Source: Zea mays
Lineage: Eukaryota > Streptophyta > Magnoliopsida > Poales > Poaceae
Assembly: GCF_902167145.1 (NCBI RefSeq)
Contig: NC_050096.1
Location: 198,850,566-198,914,565 of the forward strand
DNA length: 64,000 bases
Direction: 5' to 3'
The position numbers were made by a program, and so were the translations under genes. Shown here one piece after another: positions 11,007 through 21,544 of the stretch. Under the pieces are notes generated by a model that saw only the letters and a program-made list of their open reading frames with translations, made no database searches and was not told the origin of the DNA. Positions within the stretch are counted from its first letter, which is position 1. The number at the start of each line of letters is the position of its first letter.

Positions 11007-12790
11007 CTCTCCCTACGTGCGCCCCCAGACGCCACGGGCTGAGTCTTCTCCAACATGCTCCAAGGCCCTCCCCTGCGACTCGGGGGCTGGGTCCCACATG
11101 TCATGCAAACCGGCTCAGAGCAGAAGAAGCCAAACCGCCGCGCGTGGTGCGCACAACCGCCCAGCGGTTACAAGCGACCCCCCACTTTTGCCCAGACCAA
11201 CGGGTGGAAGGGGCGGGCAGCCATGCAGGCGGCATGCAACCGCGCCAGGTGGACGCGTTTCTCCGACTTCTGACACGCCAGCTTGGAGGCCCAGGCCCAC
11301 GCGTCGCGCAACCAGCGCGCCAGTGCTGCATGCAAGCAACCGCGCCACCACTTGTGCCACTGTCGCGCCTCTTCGGTTGCGGAGCCTATGCCGCGACTCG
11401 AGGCGACCAGCGCACGACCCAGCGGCGCCAGCCTGGCGCGACGGTCAATGCGGCCGAAAGTGGGCCGGCAGTAATGACGGTGGCAGGCGGGCGGGAGCAG
11501 CAGTCACGTCGTCAGCCAGGCTCACGTCCCGTCCGGGGACAGCAAGAGAGCCTCCTCCCACGTCGTGATGACGGTGCACCCGTGACCCGTTCCTCGAACG
11601 GCTCGCGCACGCGCAACGGCCGCCCCGCCGACCACTCGCCCCGTCGCATTAACTCCGCGGTGGGACAGGCGGCGCCTCTGGCAGGAGAAGCGGACGACGC
11701 TTCGCCTTCGCCGTAATAACCGCGTCAAAAAAGGTACGCCACGTCGTTCGATTTCGTATCCTTCTCCTTTTTCCTCTTTCTCTATCTCTTGCAACAGGGA
11801 CCGGGAAAGGGGGATACCCCAAAAAGGATCCTTCTCCGTGAAGGAACCGGGCTCCGAGCCCCCCCCTACTGATCAGAGGTTCGAAGACTGGCCCTCCGAG
11901 GGGTTCAACAGTCGCCTCAGATCGCGTAGGCCCGACACCCACTACTGGTCAGGGGTTCGAAGGCCAGCCCCCCGAAGGGCTCCATGGCCGCCTCAGGCTA
12001 CTCGGGCTCCGTGCCCATTACTGATCAGAGGTTCGAAGGCTGGCCCCCGAAGGGTTCACAGTCGCCTCAGACACCGAGCGAGGGATGACCAGGGGTACGT
12101 TCGATACATAACCGAGGCTCGGGCTGCGCTCCCGAGGTACCCTAGGACATTTCCGAGACCAGCGGGAACGATCTTGTAACGGAATCCCATCGGAGGGAGG
12201 CATCGAGCCCTCGGACCCCGTCGCCAGGGGACCGGGTCCGGCAAATCACCCGCAGGTACTTTTGGGCGTGCCTCTAGGCCCCTAGCCGACCCCCAACGAA
12301 CGGGGCACGGACGTCCACTCGGATTACCCGCTTGCAGCTCACCGGAGACACCATGTTCGGTGCCCATCGAGGGTAGCATGGCGCACTCCCCCCCCCTCCT
12401 CCTTGCGGAAAGGCGACATAGGGGCGTATGTAAAAAGTCGAGTCTGTCCCTGATCGTCCTCTCGCCCTGTGCGGAGGCTCGGGGGCTGCTCTCGCAAACC
12501 CGGCTCCGGCCGAACCGTTGACAGCGTCAACATACCAGCCCGAGAGCTTGGGCCCCGACCGTGCACCCGGGCTACGACCAGTTCGCATGAGGGAACAACC
12601 AGACCAGCCGAAGCATTACGCAAGGCATTAAGACCTCGAAGGAGTGTAACCACTCCTCCGAGGCCTCGGGGGCTACACCCGGCGGGTGCGCTCGCGCGCA
12701 CCCACCGGAACAGAATGCAACCGAGAAAGGCTGGTCCCCTTGCAAAAAAGTGCGACGAAAGCCTCCAAGCGAGTGCTAACACTCCCTTCG

Positions 12791-12805
12791 AGGCTCGGGG
12801 GCTAC
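12791..12805 (+). other. Polypurine tract-like site before the 3' LTR (copy 1)
   Basis: Reads aggctcgggggctac directly before TGTCGGGG of the 3' LTR; identical at 57070-57084 in copy 2. It is in the position where plus-strand priming is expected. The purine run is short, so the exact primer is uncertain. Confidence 0.55.
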
Positions 12806-14602
12806 TGTCGGGGACCATAATTAGGGGTACCCTCAAGACGCCTAATTCTCAGCTGGTAACCCCCATCAGCATAAAGCTGCAAAGGCCTGATGGGTACGAT
12901 TGAGTCAGGGATCAAGTCCACACGAGTGACTCGATCATGCTTCGTCCGAGCCTAGCCTCGGCCAAGGGCAGCCGACCTCGAGAGACTTCCGTCTTGCCCG
13001 AGGCCCCCCTTTTAACGGCGGACACACCTCCGGCTCGCCCGAGGCCTTGGCTTCGCTTAGAAGCAACCCTGACTAAATCGCCGCACCGACTGACCAAGTT
13101 GCAGGAGCATTTAACGCAAAGGTGGCCTGACACCTCTATCCTGACGCGCGCCCCGGCAGAGCCGAAGTGACCGCCGTCACTCCGTCGCTCCACTGACCGG
13201 TCTGACAGAAGGACAGCGCCGCCTGCGCCACTCCGACTGCAGTGCCACTCGACAGAGTGAGTCTGACAGGCAGTCAGACCTCGCCAGAGGCGCCATAGGA
13301 AACTCCGCTCCGCCCGACCCCAGGGCTCGGACTCGGGCTAAGACCCGGAAGACGGCGAACTCCGCTCCGCCCGACCCCAGGGCTCGGACTCGGGCTAAGA
13401 CCCGGAAGACGGCGAACTCCGCTCCGCCCGACCCCAGGGCTCGGACTCGGGCTAAGACCCGGAAGACGGCGAACTCCGCTCCGCCCGACCCCAGGGCTCG
13501 GACTCGGGCTAAGACCCGGAAGACGGCGAACTCCGCTCCGCCCGACCCCAGGGCTTGGACTCGGGCTAAGACCCGGAAGACGGCGAACTCCGCTCCGCCC
13601 GACCCCAGGGCTCGGACTTGGGCTAAGACCCGGAAGACGGTGAAGTCCGCTCCGCCCGACCCCAGGGCTCGGACTCGGGCTAAGACCCGGAAGACGACGA
13701 ACTCCGCTCCGCCCGACCCCAGGGCTCGGACTCGGGCTCGGCCCCGGAAGACGACGAACTCCGCCTCGCCCGACCCCAGGGCTCGGACTCCGCCCTGGCC
13801 TCTGCCGAACGACTTCCGCCTCGCCCGACCCAGGGGCTCGGGCTCGGCCTCGGCAACGGAAGACAGATTCGACCCCAGCTTCGGAGGAGCCCCCACGTCG
13901 CCCGACCTAGGGCACGGGCCCGCCACGTCAACAGGAAGCGCCATCATCATCCTACCCCGAGCCGACTCGGGTCACGGAGAACAAGACCGACGTCCCATCT
14001 GGCTAGCTCCGCTAGATGGACAATGATGGCGCTCCACAAGCTCTGTGACGACGACGACTCTCAGCTCCCTTACGGAAGCAAGGCGACGTCAGCAAGGACT
14101 CGACCGCTCCTATAGCTGTCCCTCCGCCAAGCTCCGTTGCTCCTCCGACAGCCACGACATCACGCCAGCAAGGTGCCAAGACCTCTCCGGCTGCCACATT
14201 GGCATGTACCTAGGGCGCTAGCTCTCTCTCCGCTAGACACGTAGCACTCTGCTACACCCCCCATTGTACACCTGGATCCTCTCCTTATGGCTATAAAAGG
14301 AAGGACCAGGGCCTTCTTAGAGAAGGTTGGCCGCGCGGGACCGAGGACGGGACAGGCGCTCTCTTGGGGCCGCTCGCTTCCCTCACCCGCGTGGACGCTT
14401 GTAACCCCCCTACTGCAAGCGCACCCGACCTGGGCGCGGGACGAACACGAAGGCCGCGGGACTTCCACCTCTCTCACGCCCGTCTCCGGCCACCTCGCCT
14501 CTCCCCCCTTCGCGCTCGCCCACGCGCTCGACCCATCTGGGCTGGGGCACGCAGCACACTCACTCGTCGGCTTAGGGACCCCCCTGTCTCGAAACGCCGA
14601 CA
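12806..14602 (+). repeat. 3' LTR of Tat copy 1 (complete, 1797 bp)
   Basis: Starts TGTCGGGGACC and ends cgccgaca, so TG...CA is intact. It holds the nine-unit 57-bp array and a TATA box at 14292. The first 139 bp show what the hAT insertion moved off-window in the 5' LTR. Confidence 0.95.
13300..13812 (+). repeat. 57-bp minisatellite in the 3' LTR
   Basis: Nine units, starting at 13300 and then every 57 bp to 13756, matching the 5' LTR array in number and phase. Single-base changes differ between the two arrays. The array makes a false 257-codon minus-strand ORF made of 19-residue repeats. Confidence 0.95.
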
Positions 14603-15649
14603 AGCGTAAAAACCTTAAGTTTTGAGCATAAAATCCCTCAATTATAAGCGTAAATACCGAGTCAATTAGAGGTTGATAGCTTTAGTAGGTTGTTATTACG
14701 ATCCTATTTTTATGATAGATCCGAAAAACATAGCAGCCGCATGCATGCGGTTTCTATTTTTATACAGATCCAAAAATTATGGCAAAAACATGGGAGTTTC
14801 CATTGCATGCGCGCAAATTAAGAATAGCATAAATCAAGGAATTGCCTTTCAAATGTGCATGCAGTAAACTGATATACGAACTTTGTGTTAAAGCATAAAA
14901 ACATACAGTTTTTAGCGTAAATAATACATGTGGTAGGCATAAAACACAATAAACGAAAAGAAAAATGCGCCGAATCAGAGGATGTCACGCGCGATCATCG
15001 CTGCACGCATCTCGCCCCTTCCGTGACGTCGCTCGCTCGAACATCGCGCCTCATGCGTCGCTGTCGCTACTCGCACGTCGACGGGCGTCGCTTGCTCGCC
15101 GGCCTTGGAAGTGCCGCCTCCTCGGGGCTTCGGGGACGCCGCCGCTTGCCTGCACAAGGGCCTCGCTGCGGATCGAGGAACCTCCGCCACCACGCGTCGA
15201 GGTAATGGAGTTGCGGCCACCGGCCTGGGAATCGCCGCCACCGCACAAGGGCGTTGCCGCCGCTCGCCCTTGGGATCGGGGGCCGCCACCGCATAAGGGC
15301 GCTGCCGCCGCCGCTCGCCCTCTGGATCGGGGGCCGCCACCGTCGGCCTGGGAACCGCCGCCACCGCCGGCCTGGCAACCGTCGCTAATGAATCGAGATT
15401 GGGCGTAAAAACTGATCCCTAGCACTACGGATTTTCTTTTATAGACGTCTGGACCTGGTCCGGCTCGACCGGATTGCACTGTCTGGTCTGGGCTTCCAAT
15501 AACTAAAGGAAGCCCAGGGCTCCTAATATACAATATATATATATATATATATCAGGTTGTATTGTGCTTAGACATTAGGCGCGGCATCTAGCATGACGGG
15601 CTAGACTCATATAGATAATAGATTGGTTTTTTAAAGTATTTACATTATA
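14603..15649. other. Unassigned region between Tat copy 1 and Helitron A
   Basis: 14603-14607 (agcgt) is the presumed right target duplication of Tat copy 1. To about 14960 the DNA is AT-rich with several agcgtaaa/agcataaa motifs. 14980-15400 is GC-rich, with near-repeats of about 55 bp around 15234-15345 (gccgccaccgca...ggatcggg). A (TA)n microsatellite lies at about 15530-15553. No gene is recognised; the GC-rich part could be a captured exon, but I cannot name it. Confidence 0.5.
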
Positions 15650-16141
15650 TCTCTACTCCTATTAAGAACGTAAGGAGGGCGTCCACAGCCCCTCGTGCCC
15701 CCGCCGCCTCCTCCCCCGCGCGACCCCTCCCGATCCGCTGCACCCGCGAATCCATCCCATACCTCCCATCCCTGCCCCCCGCGGGTCCCGCGCCGCCATC
15801 GTCTACCTCCGAGGATCCCGCGCGCGCCTAGCCGCCATGCCGCTCCCGATCCCTTGCACCCGCCATCCCCTACCTCCCGCCCCTGCACCCCGCGGGTCCC
15901 GCGCGTGCCCAGCCGTGAATCAGCCGCTGCGCCTCCCGCAGAACCCGCCTCCACCCGCGAATCCAGCGCCGCGCCTGAGGAACAACCGCAGAGAAACCCC
16001 CGTGCGTCGTGCCCTCGCGAACCCCACCCCAGCCGCAAACGCCACAGACACCTGTACGCACGCGCGCGATTCGCCCCAATCTACAACAAGAAGGGCGGCG
16101 GGCTGGAGAAGGCGCCGGCGGCGACCACAAGCCTGTGTTCG

Positions 16142-16437
16142 CCACGGTGGCGGTGAGCTCCCCGCCGGAGCAGAAGCCGTTCGTGGCGGCGGGCGGGCTA
16201 CCCCCGGCGTTCCCGGAGCTGGCGGCGTACTACGACCGGCCGTCGGACTCGATGCCGCGGCTGCACGCGGACTACTCCAGCTGCTCGGAGCAGGTGCTGT
16301 CCCCGAAGCAGCTGGCGTGCGACCGGGAGGTGCAGAGCCAGCCCAAGATCAGCAAATGGGAGCGGACCTTCGCCTCCGATCCCGTGAACCCCGCAGGCTC
16401 CATGCTCGACCCCGTCAGCGTACTCCCCAGTACATGA
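16142..16437 (+). pseudogene. Captured exon fragment, acidic/serine-rich protein of unknown family
   Basis: An open frame reads through FPELAAYYDRPSDSM, LHADYSSCSEQVLSP and REVQSQPKISKWERTF to a TGA at 16435. It has normal protein-like composition and grass-type GC-rich codons, unlike the Pro/Arg low-complexity stretch before it (15690-16080). The motif set reminds me of N-terminal parts of plant transcription factors (bHLH type), but I am not sure. No DNA-binding domain is included. It ends just before the unrelated BOI-like piece. Confidence 0.35.
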
Positions 16438-16737
16438 GGATGTCCTGCAGCAGCGGGTCGCCCTCCACGCCCCGCAGCCTATGCCCGTGCACCCCCGCCC
16501 TACCCGTCGCACCCCCCATACCCGTGTCCCCCAGCTCCGCCTCGCGCCGAACTTCGCCGGCTCCCGTCCCCTCGCCTGCCACGAGAGGCCCCAAAATAGA
16601 TCTCTTCTTCCGACAATGGGAAGAGCGAGGGCGACGTGGTGGTCTCGACTTCCTGTGCAGGGAGGGATCTCTGGGAGTGGGCATCCCTGGTGTCGCCCTT
16701 CTTCGCCCGTTGTTGACAACGGACACGCTGGAGCGAC

Positions 16738-16988
16738 AGAGCTGCGGTATCAGGACGTGGAGGTGGACACGAGGCGGTGCGAGCGCCGGCATTGCGAGCC
16801 TGCGAGGCACTGGTGCCACGTGCGCGCTGCGGGAGAAGGAGGCGGAGCTAGAGGCGGCCCGAGCCCGACTGCATGTTGTGGAGCTAGAGGAGTGGCTGTA
16901 GCTGGCAGCCTCCAATACGCAAGCGTGGTGCGGCCTAGCGCGAAGCAACGAGGCCACCGCACGCGCCATGCTCGACACCCTGCTGTAG
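16738..16988 (+). pseudogene. BOI/SBP-type RING E3 ligase fragment
   Basis: The frame contains LREKEAELEAARARLHVVEL, then a TAG, then AWCGLARSNEATARAMLDTL before a second stop at 16986. This is the coiled-coil and following WCGLARSNEA segment typical of S-ribonuclease-binding/BOI-related ubiquitin ligases, which normally precedes the C-terminal RING finger. The RING is absent. The N-terminal part of the piece looks frame-shifted. Identification comes from motif memory of the family. Confidence 0.55.
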
Positions 16989-17522
16989 TATGATAAAATT
17001 GTTGTGAAATAGTTTGGAGCATGATATCCATGATTTAGATGATAGTGCTGATGAAGGAGCAATTATCTCCACTGAGAAAACATCAAGCTTCAATACTCCA
17101 GCCAACATTTCGAATGCAAAGCTCTATCCACAGTTTTGCATCTACTTCAATTTAGGAATTTGTTTTTTTCTGTACGTGTTTCAAGTTGTAGCTCTGGTGG
17201 TCAGTAGGTAAGCTGATTTGGAGTAACTTGTTATACTGTCGTATAAGGTATAACTCCAGCATCCGGATGGAGCTAGAGCAGTCGTCGCCAGCCAGGACAC
17301 ATGGAGGTATGTCTTTCTTCTGCTATGTTCTGCTCCCTGAATTGAATCGAATTGAGCTCTAGGGTTTCTAATGGAAAGATGTTGAGCCATGAAAATACGT
17401 TGTTCAGGCTGTCTATTTTTTCATTATTGTTGAGCCATGTAAATAGCTCTAACAAATTCATTGTTGTCTGTTCTTGATGATTGAATTTGCCTGTCTTAGA
17501 AAAATTCAATCATTCTTTGCAG

Positions 17523-18114
17523 GTATGATTACTCTGGTTATGGGCAGTCATCAGGCAATGTATTTATCTGTACTTTCTGAAACTAATGCTCTTACCCTAT
17601 CACCTTCAGTCGTGGGGCGCCTCACAACATTATCCTTTCTTGTTATCAAAGAGGCATTGAAACTGATTTATGGTCCAGTGGATTTGATTCAGGGGATTTT
17701 TAGCAGTTAACCCTTTTTAGGAATCACAGTGCTGACACAACCTTTCTCTAGAAATCCATCTTCAACCAAGTGAAGCTAATACCTTCGCTAACATAGAGGC
17801 TACATACAAGTGCCTTGTGGATGTTTATGGAACCAGGGAAGAAGACATTGTTCTGTATGGCCAGTCTGTTGGTAGCGGACCAACCCTTAATCTAGCTGTT
17901 TGTTTCAATCGCGTAAGAGATGTGGTTCTGCACAGTCCAATGCTATATGGATTGCGTGTCATGTATTCTGTGAATAAAACATATTGGTTTGACATATACA
18001 ATGTTTGCCTCTCTGACGCAAGTATTAGCATAAATAGTTAGCATCTCGTATATGCTAACACTTGTTTGATCCGCAAAACATCGACAAAATCACTCATGTT
18101 AAGTGCCCAGTTTT
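17523..18114 (+). pseudogene. ABHD17-like alpha/beta hydrolase fragment (three exons)
   Basis: Exon pieces: 17523-17559 (YDYSGYGQSSG) after a tttgcag acceptor, about 17764-18001 and about 18077-18114. The second reads IEATYKCLVDVYG, LYGQSVGSGPT and VVLHSPMLYGLRVMY; the third reads NIDKITHVKCPV. GQSVGSG is the nucleophile elbow with catalytic Ser. These match the order in plant homologues of the ABHD17 depalmitoylase-type hydrolases. The N-terminus and the C-terminal Asp/His part are missing. The donor after exon 2 reads aat|gttt and is probably mutated. The piece runs straight into an amino-acid transporter exon in another frame. Confidence 0.75.
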
Positions 18115-18116
18115 CA

Positions 18117-18921
18117 GCTTTCACGGTGGTAACGCTTGTGTACGCCGGAGTTGCTGTCTCAGGGTTCCTGATGTTCGGCGAGTCCACCATGTCACAGTTC
18201 ACTCTCAACTTGCCACAGCAGTACATCCCATCCAAGATTGCCATTTGTTTGACGGTGCGAGGGAAAACCACACTTTACCGTTCTACCATCGCGTTCAGAA
18301 TGAAGACGACGAGATGCTAATTGCATTGCTTGTTTTGTTTTTGTTTTGTTTTTTGCATTTTTTTCTTTCTGGTTCTAGGTTGTGAATCCTTACACAAAGT
18401 ATGCACTGACGATGACGTCGGTCGCATTGTCGATAGAGGAAGCCCTACCAAAGAAGATGCAGAGTTACCTGGTCGGAATGCTCGTTAGGACATTCCTCGT
18501 CCTCTCAACCGTTGCGGTGGCTCTGTTTTTCCCTTACTTTGGTGAGTAGTAGTAGTCTTTCTCGGTTTAACTGAATGATCCTCCCCCCCATTTTCAAATT
18601 TTAAGATGTTTTCAAATTTCTCAGCCCTGGTGATGGCGCTGCTTGGATCCGTGTTCACAATGCTCGTGGTAGGTTCTGGAGAACATTTCACCTACACTTC
18701 TGCGGTGGATTTCTCTACTTTGGCCAGTTGAAACAAGTTGATAAAAAATGTGCTTGATGATGATTTATACAGGCCTTGATACTCCCATGCGCATGCTAGC
18801 TCTCCATCAAGAAGGGCGCAGTGCCCTTGTGGGAGGTAACCACCAACTAGAAACGCGCGCACCAACAAATACAGGATTGGAACCTGAGTATCTATGGTCA
18901 TTTTCTTTGCAGATCATCCTG
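18117..18921 (+). pseudogene. AVT1-like vacuolar amino-acid transporter fragment
   Basis: Exons lie at 18117-18254 (YAGVAVSGFLMFGESTMSQF), 18379-18541 (VNPYTKYALTMTSVALSIEE), 18625-18668 (LVMALLGSVFTMLV), 18773-18835 (LILPCAC, then [11 protein letters not shown]) and the first bases of 18913-18921. All have GT/AG-type borders. The segment order fits the C-terminal half of AVT1-type transporters with several membrane helices. A TAG at 18797-18799 interrupts exon 4. The fifth exon starts with ATCATCCTG and then turns into a 3-ketoacyl-CoA synthase in the same frame. The N-terminal half is absent. Confidence 0.75.
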
Positions 18922-19455
18922 GGCGTGTCGCTGTCGAGGGACCTGATGGCGGTGGCGGGCGACGCGCTCAAGACGAACATAAGGACGCTGGGCCCGCTGG
19001 TGCTGCCGTTGTCGGAGTAGCTGCTGTTCATGGCGACACTGGTCGCCAAGAAGCTGCTCACAATGAAGAAGGTGAAGCCGTACATCCCGGACTTCAAACT
19101 GGCGTTCAAGCACTTCTGCATCCACGCCAGCGGCCGCGCCGTGCTGGACGAGCTGGAGAGCAACCTGGCGCTCACGGACTGGCACATGGAGCCGTCGCGG
19201 ATGACGCTTCACCGGTTCGGGAACACGTCCAGCAGCTCGCTCTGGTACAAGCTGGCCTACAACGAGGCCGAGGGGAGCATCCGGCGCTGCCACTGGGTGT
19301 GGCAGATCGCGTTCGAGTCAGGGTTCAAGTGCAACAGCGCCGTGTGGAGGGCGCTCCGGTCGGTGAACCCGGCAGAGGAGACGAACCCATGGATGGACGA
19401 GATCGACAGGTTTCCCGTGGATGTTCCCAAGGTCTCTAAGGTTTCAAGCGACTGA
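18922..19455 (+). pseudogene. 3-ketoacyl-CoA synthase (KCS) C-terminal fragment
   Basis: Reads [30 protein letters not shown], a TAG at 19018-19020 where a Gln codon is expected, then [55 protein letters not shown] and [15 protein letters not shown] to a TGA at 19453. KCS enzymes condense malonyl-CoA with long acyl-CoA in the ER for very-long-chain fatty acids. The family's catalytic His (CIHAxG) and Asn (FGNTSS) are kept, but the N-terminal membrane part and the active-site Cys domain are missing. Its 5' junction is inside an AVT1-like exon. Confidence 0.85.
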
Positions 19456-20276
19456 AATGCATTGCTTGCGTGAATGATGGAGCTTGCAATTGTTTGATAG
19501 AAGATCTGGTTGGAATTTTTCATAGTTCATTACTATATAGTTGTAGGAGATAGGAAAGGCGATCGACTTCTCTAAGCTTGAATTATACATCTGTTCATGT
19601 TGTTTCTGTATGGCACTCGCTCCTGGCCTATCTATATAGTTGACTGCTCGGTGTTCTGACAGTTCTACTATCTCACTATATGTCGATGGCTCGGCTGATG
19701 TTGATCACTGTTCTTCCACAAATGAACCATCTGAACGATTTGTTGGCCCTTCAGCAATTAGGGAATATATATGTGATTAAATTAGCAATTTAGAAACTCA
19801 TTTGATGCAAGGAAAAGTAAGCACTTGAGATCAGAAATTTTCCTCCCAAGTCAACAAGTACCCTCTGTTCTACCTCACCTATCTTGATAAGCAAAGGCCA
19901 GAACTGAGTAAATTAGCAACTAATTTGACCTTGCCCTATAGCTCTCAGCTAATGCAACTTGCTATCTGTCGAATATGATATATGCACACATTATTTCTGC
20001 TAGATGGTGAGTCATATGCTTCTCTTCCTCGGATCTGATCTATTTTTTCTGCTACGTCCACTATCTTCTGTTCGGAGTGGATTCTTGCCTTTTCTTTTTC
20101 ATAGCAGTACTTGTTTTTCCCCCTTTTGGTTTGCAGTCTGCTCACACACCAGCTTGTTGTGTTTGTCTCTGGGTGTTCTCTAATGCTCAGCAGCTCATCG
20201 TTTCGTCTCTGAATATCCTAAAACCGCATGATTAGGCAAGGTGTTAACTTAAAACTGAACTAGAAATTAATGTAGT
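19456..20276. other. Helitron A interior, no gene seen
   Basis: AT-rich, UTR- or intron-like DNA after the KCS stop. It has no open frame with recognisable motifs on either strand and may be the captured 3' flank of the KCS gene. Confidence 0.5.
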
Positions 20277-20400
20277 GACACCGTGTGCACCAGCTCGTAC
20301 TTGGCCCGCCGCCGGTCGGACCACCGGTTCGAGAGCAGCACCACGGCGCCGCCCATTCGGAACAGGCAGTTGGACACTAGCTTGGAGGAGATTTTTGCCA
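20277..20400 (-). pseudogene. Second KCS fragment, opposite strand
   Basis: The minus strand reads [20 protein letters not shown] followed by [16 protein letters not shown]. This is the KCS segment after the active-site region (NCLFRxGGAA...RRRAKYxLVH). In an intact KCS it lies upstream of the piece at 18922-19455. Here it is inverted and about 820 bp downstream, so either two KCS captures took place or one captured gene was rearranged. The flanking codons are not recognisable. Confidence 0.75.
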
Positions 20401-21514
20401 ATGGCGCACAACCGGGCCTACGAGCAGCAGAAAAGAGAGGGAGAAGGAGAGAGCGGGCGGCTGGCAGAAAAGCTCACGGCGAGCTGACGGACGACCACTA
20501 AGTCGGACGGAGGAGGCTTATTGGTTATCTGCAGCGGCTAATCAAGTTTTTGAGTCCATTTCGTCGACTCCACGTCCGGTGTATTTCCATATCGTCGAAT
20601 CCCTCGGAAACGCCTCCGTTTCGACGAAGTCGAACGCGCGGTGTTTTATGATGGCAAAAATCTCCTCAGTCACACAACAGCAAGCAGGTCACTACGTGGA
20701 AGCAATACAAACATGAATAAATCTCGGCTGAACTCAATCTTGAACGACAATTTGTTGACTTGGTCCATTCCTCCTACCAACCAGGAGAAGCGCCCGCGGA
20801 TCTGCTTCAGCGTCATCACAGGCTACTCTCTCACCATCCTTTGCATGCATCAAGGTGACGCGTGGTGATATAAATCATGGGATCCTAGAATATCGTGTAT
20901 GTTATTATTGGTAGTTTGAATAATTATTAGTGAACCAGGGTCACTGACATTAAATTTCTTGTTAAATCTTATATAATGAACTATCTTTTTATGGAATCAA
21001 TGTGCTTTATTGAGATGTTATTAATATTCACTACATATTTATCATTGTTTATTTTTATGACAAAGCACAAGATGTTTTTGCACTAACAAAATTATAGAAT
21101 AACAATTAGCGTTTTTGCATAGCAATATATTTTATCATATTGATTCCGTGTTGAGTGTTACTGCATTCATTATCATAGGCTCAAGTAACATGTTTCTCTT
21201 TGGTTTTGGTGCCACACAATAAAACAGACTTGTTGCCATTTTTATTTCGGAAGGTGTATGATGTTTCAAAAGAAAAGTAAAAATTGTAGGGCTTCAAAAT
21301 TGTACAATTTTTTAGCGTATAAGAAACAAAGATTTAGTTTTTTTTGCACCTCTCGTTATCCTAATAATTTTCGCTCAAATGCTCCTAATGTCCGACTACG
21401 TAGTTCTCCTTGCTCATTTTGGTTATACTGAAAGCAACATGTAAATAGAGCTTCCAAACTTTCATGTGATATGCAAGTATGAATAATTGAAAGATTAACG
21501 TGTGCCTGATTGGA
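20401..21514. other. Helitron A 3' interior, no gene seen
   Basis: 20401-20640 is moderately GC-rich without motifs. From about 20870 to the 3' hairpin the DNA is AT-rich and non-coding, as usual for Helitron 3' subterminal regions. Confidence 0.5.
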
Positions 21515-21544
21515 TGCCGTCGCATCGCACGGGCATCGTACTAG
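21515..21544 (+). other. Helitron A 3' terminus (hairpin + CTAG)
   Basis: gatgcc and gggcatc can pair with one bulge around cgcatcgc. After a short spacer comes CTAG, then T. The hairpin core gcatcgcacggg matches the family form seen at 38221-38240 (gcaacgcacggg). Confidence 0.75.

Larger units (their letters stand above)
8932..12805 (+). other. Long 3' non-coding region of Tat copy 1
   Basis: No recognisable protein domain. It contains three dispersed copies of a ~54-bp motif built on actcctacgcctccgggata (about 9178-9231, 9388-9441 and 9991-10043). It also has three imperfect ~75-bp units with tgatcagaggttcgaag and gcctcag (about 11868-11920, 11941-11998 and 12021-12071). Segment 9585-11059 is missing from copy 2. 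GC-rich ORFs run in several frames and are not convincing genes. Tat elements often have such a long 3' region, sometimes with extra ORFs. Confidence 0.7.
669..14602 (+). mobile_element. Tat-lineage Ty3/gypsy LTR retrotransposon, copy 1
   Basis: Order in the plus direction: 5' LTR remnant (669-2332), PBS (2335), gag-PR-RT-RNaseH-aRNH-INT (2393-8931), long 3' region (8932-12805), PPT and 3' LTR (12806-14602). Two RNase H domains, the second of the archaeal-like type ahead of integrase, are the mark of the Tat clade (RIRE2, Grande and Cinful relatives). The first 139 bp of the 5' LTR, compared with the 3' LTR, lie beyond a hAT insertion and off-window. The base run after the 3' LTR, agcgt (14603-14607), should be the right half of the target duplication. 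By eye the two LTRs differ at roughly 20 positions in about 1.66 kb, pointing to a fairly recent insertion. Confidence 0.92.
15650..21544 (+). mobile_element. Helitron A with captured gene fragments
   Basis: The 5' end is TCTCTACTCCTATTAAG, preceded by A (15649). The 3' end is an imperfect hairpin (gatgccgtcgcatcgcacggg...) followed by CTAG at 21541-21544 and then T. Insertion between A and T, a TC start and a CTRR end with an upstream hairpin are the Helitron signature. The 5' 50 bp resemble Helitron D (shared ggcgtycacagcc motif). No Rep/helicase is seen, so it is non-autonomous. It holds pieces of at least four unrelated genes, mostly in the plus direction with exon-intron structure, as known for maize Helitrons. 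Confidence 0.8.

Noticed and set aside
13177..13950. 257-codon minus-strand ORF of 19-residue repeats in the LTR
   Set aside because: It exists only because the 57-bp minisatellite unit is a multiple of three. The 56-bp version in copy 2 destroys it, so it is not a gene.
15690..16080. Pro/Arg-rich open frames
   Set aside because: GC-rich low-complexity sequence; open in several frames and without a domain.
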